Source: JAJPXI01 sp051867655 (GTDB taxonomy: Bacteria; Bacillota; Clostridia; Oscillospirales; Oscillospiraceae). From it: a stretch of DNA of 64,000 nucleotides. The stretch lies in NCBI GenBank assembly GCA_051867655.1, contig JBJDYV010000020.1:1-64000 (forward strand), in the 5' to 3' direction. Of the stretch, positions 60,410 through 64,000 are shown in pieces (the stretch's first letter is position 1; the number at the start of each line of letters is the position of its first letter). Under the pieces are notes generated by a model that had not been told where the DNA came from, did no database searches, and saw only the letters and a list, made by a program, of their open reading frames with translations. The position numbers and the translations under genes were made by a program.

Positions 60410-61491
60410 ATGGGTGAAAGAAGTCATTTGAAAACAAGAAGCCGGTTGATAAGGCGGCTCCTTTCCGGCCTGCTGGCATGCATTCTGCTGTTTTCCGCGG
60501 CAGGGATATCGGCGCTGGCGGTGAATGGGGTTAAGAACACGACATCCCGGGCCATTGCCATCGTGTTCGACAACTCCGGCTCCATGTACATGAACCAGAA
60601 CAAGGCCTGATGCCGCGCCACCTACGCCATCGAGGTGTTCGCTTCCATGATGAATGAGGGCGATACCCCCATCGAAACCATCGGGGACGCCTACAACGGC
60701 CTGCGGAAGACCGCCGCCGACGAGAAGTGGCTGATCGTGCTGACCGACGGCGCTGTGCTTTACGAAAACGACGAGGAACTGAAGGGCAGCCGGACAAAGG
60801 AGCGCCTGGAGGAAGTGCTGGCCGAGTACAATCAGGATGTCAACGTGCTCTATCTGGGTATCGACCCCGTGGCCGTTATCCCGGAGGTGGACGCCGACAG
60901 CGCGTACCAATACTACACCGACAAAGCCGCCGACAGCGCGTACACCCTGACCAAGCTGACCGAGATGTGCAATATGATCTTCGGCCGCGACGTGCTGAAA
61001 AACGCCGGAAAGCAGCTGACCTTCGACGTGTCCATGAAGAAGCTGATCCTGTTTGTGCAGGGCAGAGACATCAGCGGTGTGACGTTGAAGAACTCCTCCG
61101 GCGCTTCCGTGGGCAGCCCCAGTCAGGAATACTCTCCGCGCTACGGCACAAGCGCCTGCCGCGCGCTGGATGTGAGAGGAATGCTTGAATGTGTTGACCC
61201 GACGGTCTCAAAGCCCGTCCTCAGCGCTTTGAACCTGCTGGGTGTGGAGGACACCAGCGAGACCTTGACCGACTTGATTGGCGTTCTTGGTTTTTTCGGC
61301 GATACCGACCAGGTGACGCAGGAGTTTATCCAGTCGATCCGTATTACTCCGAATGACTACGCGTTCAATGCGGACAAGGACGAGGTTCCGTGGTCGCGGC
61401 ATTGAGCTATGGAGATGATAACAGTGAAACGATCACCATTTACATGGTGTGCAGAGACGATGTCTGGTACATTTCCGATTTTGACTTCTGA
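60410..61491 (+). pseudogene. Decayed VWA-domain membrane/secreted protein gene
   Basis: The start at 60410 gives a signal anchor (LLSGLLACILLFSAAGISAL) and the VWA metal motif AIAIVFDNSGSMYMNQNKA. An in-frame TGA then stops it at 60608-60610. The same frame goes on with CRATYAIEVFASMMNEGD, so the TGA probably replaces a Trp codon. After NEGD the text jumps straight to TPIETIGDAYNGL, suggesting loss of a segment found in related proteins. The second part runs to a TGA at 61403; a one-base shift near 61388 restores a sensible C terminus, VVAALSYGDDNSETITIYMV to ISDFDF, ending at 61491. Three lesions argue for a pseudogene rather than a selenoprotein. Confidence 0.7.
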
Positions 61492-61554
61492 GACTGGCTG
61501 GCCCGGTGCAGCAGAAAATCTGCAAATCACGCTGCGGGCGAAGGGAGAAGCACG

Positions 61555-63645
61555 ATGAAAAAGAACATGAAACCGCGGGAATACCTGAGCCTGCAGATCG
61601 CAAAGTATCCCCGCAGGATGATCCTGCTGGTCATCCTTCTGATCAACGTCTGCCTGATCGCCCTGGCGGCGCTGATCATTTCCCGGCTGGCGCCGTCCAC
61701 CCTGCAGAACCGCGGCTTCTGGGCCTCGGTATTTTACACCATTACCATGATCCTGGACGCCGGCTGCATCGCATCGGTCATTGAGGATGTGGGGCAGGCC
61801 AGCGTGGCGGTGATCTTTACCTGCCTGCTGACCGTGATCATCGGCATGATCACCTTCACCGGCGCCGTCATCGGCTATGTGACCAACTATATTTCCAACT
61901 TTATCGAGAACTCCAACGCCGGCGCCCACCGGCTGCGGCTGTCCGGCCACACGGTCATCCTGAACTGGAACAACCGGGCATCCGAGATCGTGAACGACCT
62001 GCTGTACAGCGGCCGGAAGGAGAACGTGGTGGTGCTGGTCAGCGAAGGCAAGGAGACGGTGGAGCGGGACGTGGCCGAGCGTCTGGCCGATACGCTGGCG
62101 CGGGAGAGAACGGCCACGGCGGAGGAGAGCAGACACATGGGCTGGCTGCAGCGCGTACACTACCGGCGCACCCACCGCCTGCGCAACAGGGTGTGCGTGG
62201 TGGTCCGCCAGGGCGACACGTTTTCCACCAAGCAGCTGAACGACATTTCCCTGGGCCAGGCCAGGACGGTCATCATTCTCAGCCGGGACGTGATCCACTC
62301 CGTGTGCAAGATGGAGGTGGATTACCGGCAGGAGATGTACACCAGGGGGAATCCGCAGACGGTCAAGACCCTGATCCAGGTGGCGGAGATCACCGCCGCC
62401 GAGACCTCCGCCGACGACCAGAAGATCGTGGTGGAGGTGGAGGACGACTGGACCGCCATGCTGGTGGACCGTATCATTGAGCACAAGGAGCGCCTGGGGA
62501 AATGCAACATCGTGCCGGTGCGGGTCAACAAGGTCCTGGGGCAGATCCTCTCCCAGTTCTCCATCATGCCGGAGCTGAATCTGGTCTACAGCGAGCTGTT
62601 CTCCAACAAGGGGGCCGCCTTCTATGCCGCACCCCTGCCTGCCGACCGGGATGTGGACGCCTACTGCCAGACCTTCCTGCGGGATCACCACCACGCCATT
62701 CCCCTGTCCGCCCTGGAGACCAAACAGGGCTGCCAGTGCTTTTACGTGTGCGATACATCGGCCGACCTGAAGCGAAGTGCTGATGTTGCCGTGCCCAGGA
62801 TCGAGGTAAAGGTCAACGAAAACTATCTGATGGATCGGCACCGCATCATCATTCTGGGGCACAACAGCAAGAACAAGGCGATCATGGACGGCTTTGACGC
62901 CTTCCGGGCAGAGTGGAACACCGACCGGGAACTGCTGGACATCCTGGTCATTGATGACAAGACCAGCCTGGAACGGCTGGATTATTACCGCCAGTACCCC
63001 TATGTGTCCGCCGTGGTGGAGGCTGAGGTGTACGACCGGGATGTGATCATCCAGACCATTGACCGGTTCATCCGGGAGAGCGAAGGGGACACCAGCGTTC
63101 TGATCCTCTCCGATGATATGGCGCTGAGCGAGGAGCTGGACGCTAATGCCCTGACATACCTGATCTATGTACAGGACATCATTTCCGCCCGTCTGAAGGA
63201 GAATCCCAACTTTGACCGCGCCAGTGTGGACGTGGTGGTGGAGATTCTGAACCCGAAAAACTACGATGTGGTCCACAGCTACAGTGTGGATAATATCGTG
63301 ATCAGCAACCGCTATATCAGCAAGATGGTCACGCAGATCGGCGAAAAAGAGGCTTTGTTTGAGTTCTACAGCGATATTCTGACTTACGATGACAATAACT
63401 CCGACTTCGAAAGCAAGGAGCTGTACATCAAACCAGCGGTCAAGTTCTTTGACGGACTGCCCGGGCCCTGCACAGCGGAGGAGCTGATTCGCGCCGTATA
63501 CTATAACTCGCCGAAAGAGAACCGGGCTGTTTTGCTCGGCATGGTGACCTCTGCTGGTGAGATGCGCATTTTTGTAGGCGACCAATCAAAGATCCATCTG
63601 GAACTGACGGACAAAGACAAATTGATCCTGTACAGCGCCCATTAA
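61555..63645 (+). CDS. CASTOR/POLLUX-like ion channel protein with two RCK/NAD-type domains
   Basis: 696 residues. Membrane segments lie at about 22-45, 56-76 and 80-110, with a pore-like region FWASVFYTITMILDAGCIASV. A first Rossmann/RCK-like domain starts at HTVILNWNNRASEIVNDLL (about 131) and a second at HRIIILGHNSKNKAIMDGF (about 424). The plan matches plant CASTOR/POLLUX/DMI1 and their bacterial homologues, which gate K+ or Ca2+. The upstream VWA gene and downstream SLC13 permease appear to form one unit. The start is the ATG after GGGAGAAGC. Confidence 0.75.
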   Translation: MKKNMKPREYLSLQIAKYPRRMILLVILLINVCLIALAALIISRLAPSTLQNRGFWASVFYTITMILDAGCIASVIEDVGQASVAVIFTCLLTVIIGMITFTGAVIGYVTNYISNFIENSNAGAHRLRLSGHTVILNWNNRASEIVNDLLYSGRKENVVVLVSEGKETVERDVAERLADTLARERTATAEESRHMGWLQRVHYRRTHRLRNRVCVVVRQGDTFSTKQLNDISLGQARTVIILSRDVIHSVCKMEVDYRQEMYTRGNPQTVKTLIQVAEITAAETSADDQKIVVEVEDDWTAMLVDRIIEHKERLGKCNIVPVRVNKVLGQILSQFSIMPELNLVYSELFSNKGAAFYAAPLPADRDVDAYCQTFLRDHHHAIPLSALETKQGCQCFYVCDTSADLKRSADVAVPRIEVKVNENYLMDRHRIIILGHNSKNKAIMDGFDAFRAEWNTDRELLDILVIDDKTSLERLDYYRQYPYVSAVVEAEVYDRDVIIQTIDRFIRESEGDTSVLILSDDMALSEELDANALTYLIYVQDIISARLKENPNFDRASVDVVVEILNPKNYDVVHSYSVDNIVISNRYISKMVTQIGEKEALFEFYSDILTYDDNNSDFESKELYIKPAVKFFDGLPGPCTAEELIRAVYYNSPKENRAVLLGMVTSAGEMRIFVGDQSKIHLELTDKDKLILYSAH

Positions 63646-63670
63646 GGGGATCGGAAAGGACGGGGAAGGC

Positions 63671-64000
63671 TTGATCTGGTATATCTGCTTTCTACTCTGC
63701 GTGCTGATCGGGTGCGCCGCTGTGAGGCTCGCCCTGGACCGGAAGCGCGGCGGTATGCGCATGGCGAAGGTAATGTCTTTTGTGCGGGGATTCGTCAAAA
63801 AGAATGTGGTCATGACCGTGGCTCTTGTGGCCGCCGTCATCACCAGCTTTTTCATTCCCCCCAGCAGAGAGTATCTCGGCTATTTTGACTTCAAGACACT
63901 GACCTGTCTGTTCTGCGTGCTGGCTGTGGTGTGCGCGCTGAAAAACATCCGCTTCTTCTATATCCTGGCCAAAGAGGTGGTCCAGCTGTTCAAAAACGCC
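63671..64000 (+). CDS. SLC13-family permease, N-terminal part (cut by window end)
   Basis: 110 codons are visible, from a TTG with GGGGAAGG upstream. An N-terminal membrane helix is followed by a basic loop, then NVVMTVALVAAVITSFFIPP and SREYLGYFDFKTLTCLFCVLAVVCAL, the opening pattern of SLC13/citrate-type permeases. It starts 25 nt after the channel gene, so the two are probably cotranscribed. The rest lies outside the window. Confidence 0.7.
   Translation, partial: MIWYICFLLCVLIGCAAVRLALDRKRGGMRMAKVMSFVRGFVKKNVVMTVALVAAVITSFFIPPSREYLGYFDFKTLTCLFCVLAVVCALKNIRFFYILAKEVVQLFKNA

Noticed and set aside
60608..60610. TGA in the VWA gene as a selenocysteine codon
   Set aside because: The position suits a Trp, no Sec-insertion structure was evident by eye, and two further lesions follow in the same gene.

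Overview
This window reads as a chromosomal segment of a GC-rich anaerobic Firmicute, most likely a gut Oscillospirales or Clostridia relative. The grounds are strong AGGAGG ribosome binding sites, short intergenic gaps with GC-rich hairpin terminators, many ATGA-type gene overlaps, cytosolic flavoprotein/ferredoxin pairs, a TPP riboswitch on a complete thi operon, and RbsA- and Opp-type ABC importers. No phage, IS element, CRISPR array, tRNA or rRNA was seen. About 60 genes are called; the first and last are cut by the window edges.

Layout. 1-2.7 kb: end of a pentose operon (FucI-type isomerase, FGGY kinase, AraD). 2.7-5.1 kb: a MarR gene with a His/Asp/Glu repeat tail, followed by a short and a longer nitrogenase-component-1-like protein, all three carrying Gly/Arg/His-rich low-complexity segments. 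5.2-9.5 kb: ferredoxin, AprA/FrdA-like flavoprotein, SLC13-type carrier and a Crp/Fnr regulator, with a Crp-type dyad at the operon promoter. 9.7-17.5 kb: YeiH exporter, LysR, MATE pump, D-lyxose/D-mannose isomerase with divergent fructokinase, a second LysR and an alpha/beta hydrolase. 17.6-28.4 kb: an esterase fused to a seven-bladed RCC1 propeller, a complete Opp/Dpp-type importer, a PhlG/phloretin-hydrolase-like protein, an EstD-like esterase and a small membrane protein. 28.4-31.4 kb: mutarotase-like protein, VOC protein, nitroreductase, SDR. 31.5-39 kb: thiamine biosynthesis (thiS-F-G-H-E'-E-D-C plus a nitrilase-family gene).

39-51.4 kb: a PucR-type regulator, an RbsA/C/B-like importer with two permeases, then two paralogous flavoprotein/ferredoxin pairs bracketing a lipoprotein made of four repeats. 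51.5-60 kb: a 3-hydroxyacyl-CoA/gulonate-type dehydrogenase, then a LacI-controlled sugar-acid operon (Eda, FGGY kinase, 2-hydroxyacid dehydrogenase, SDR, lactonase) and a LarA-family racemase with all nickel-pincer residues in place. 60.3-64 kb: a decayed VWA gene, a CASTOR/POLLUX-like channel and the start of an SLC13 permease.

The segment looks like a catabolic region for sugars, sugar acids and probably plant-derived conjugates. The best candidates for undescribed biology are the MarR/nitrogenase-like low-complexity trio, the sugar importer with twin flavoprotein/ferredoxin pairs and a repeat lipoprotein, and the hydrolase-rich ABC importer locus with the RCC1-esterase fusion. All functions come from reading motifs by eye; no database search was possible.
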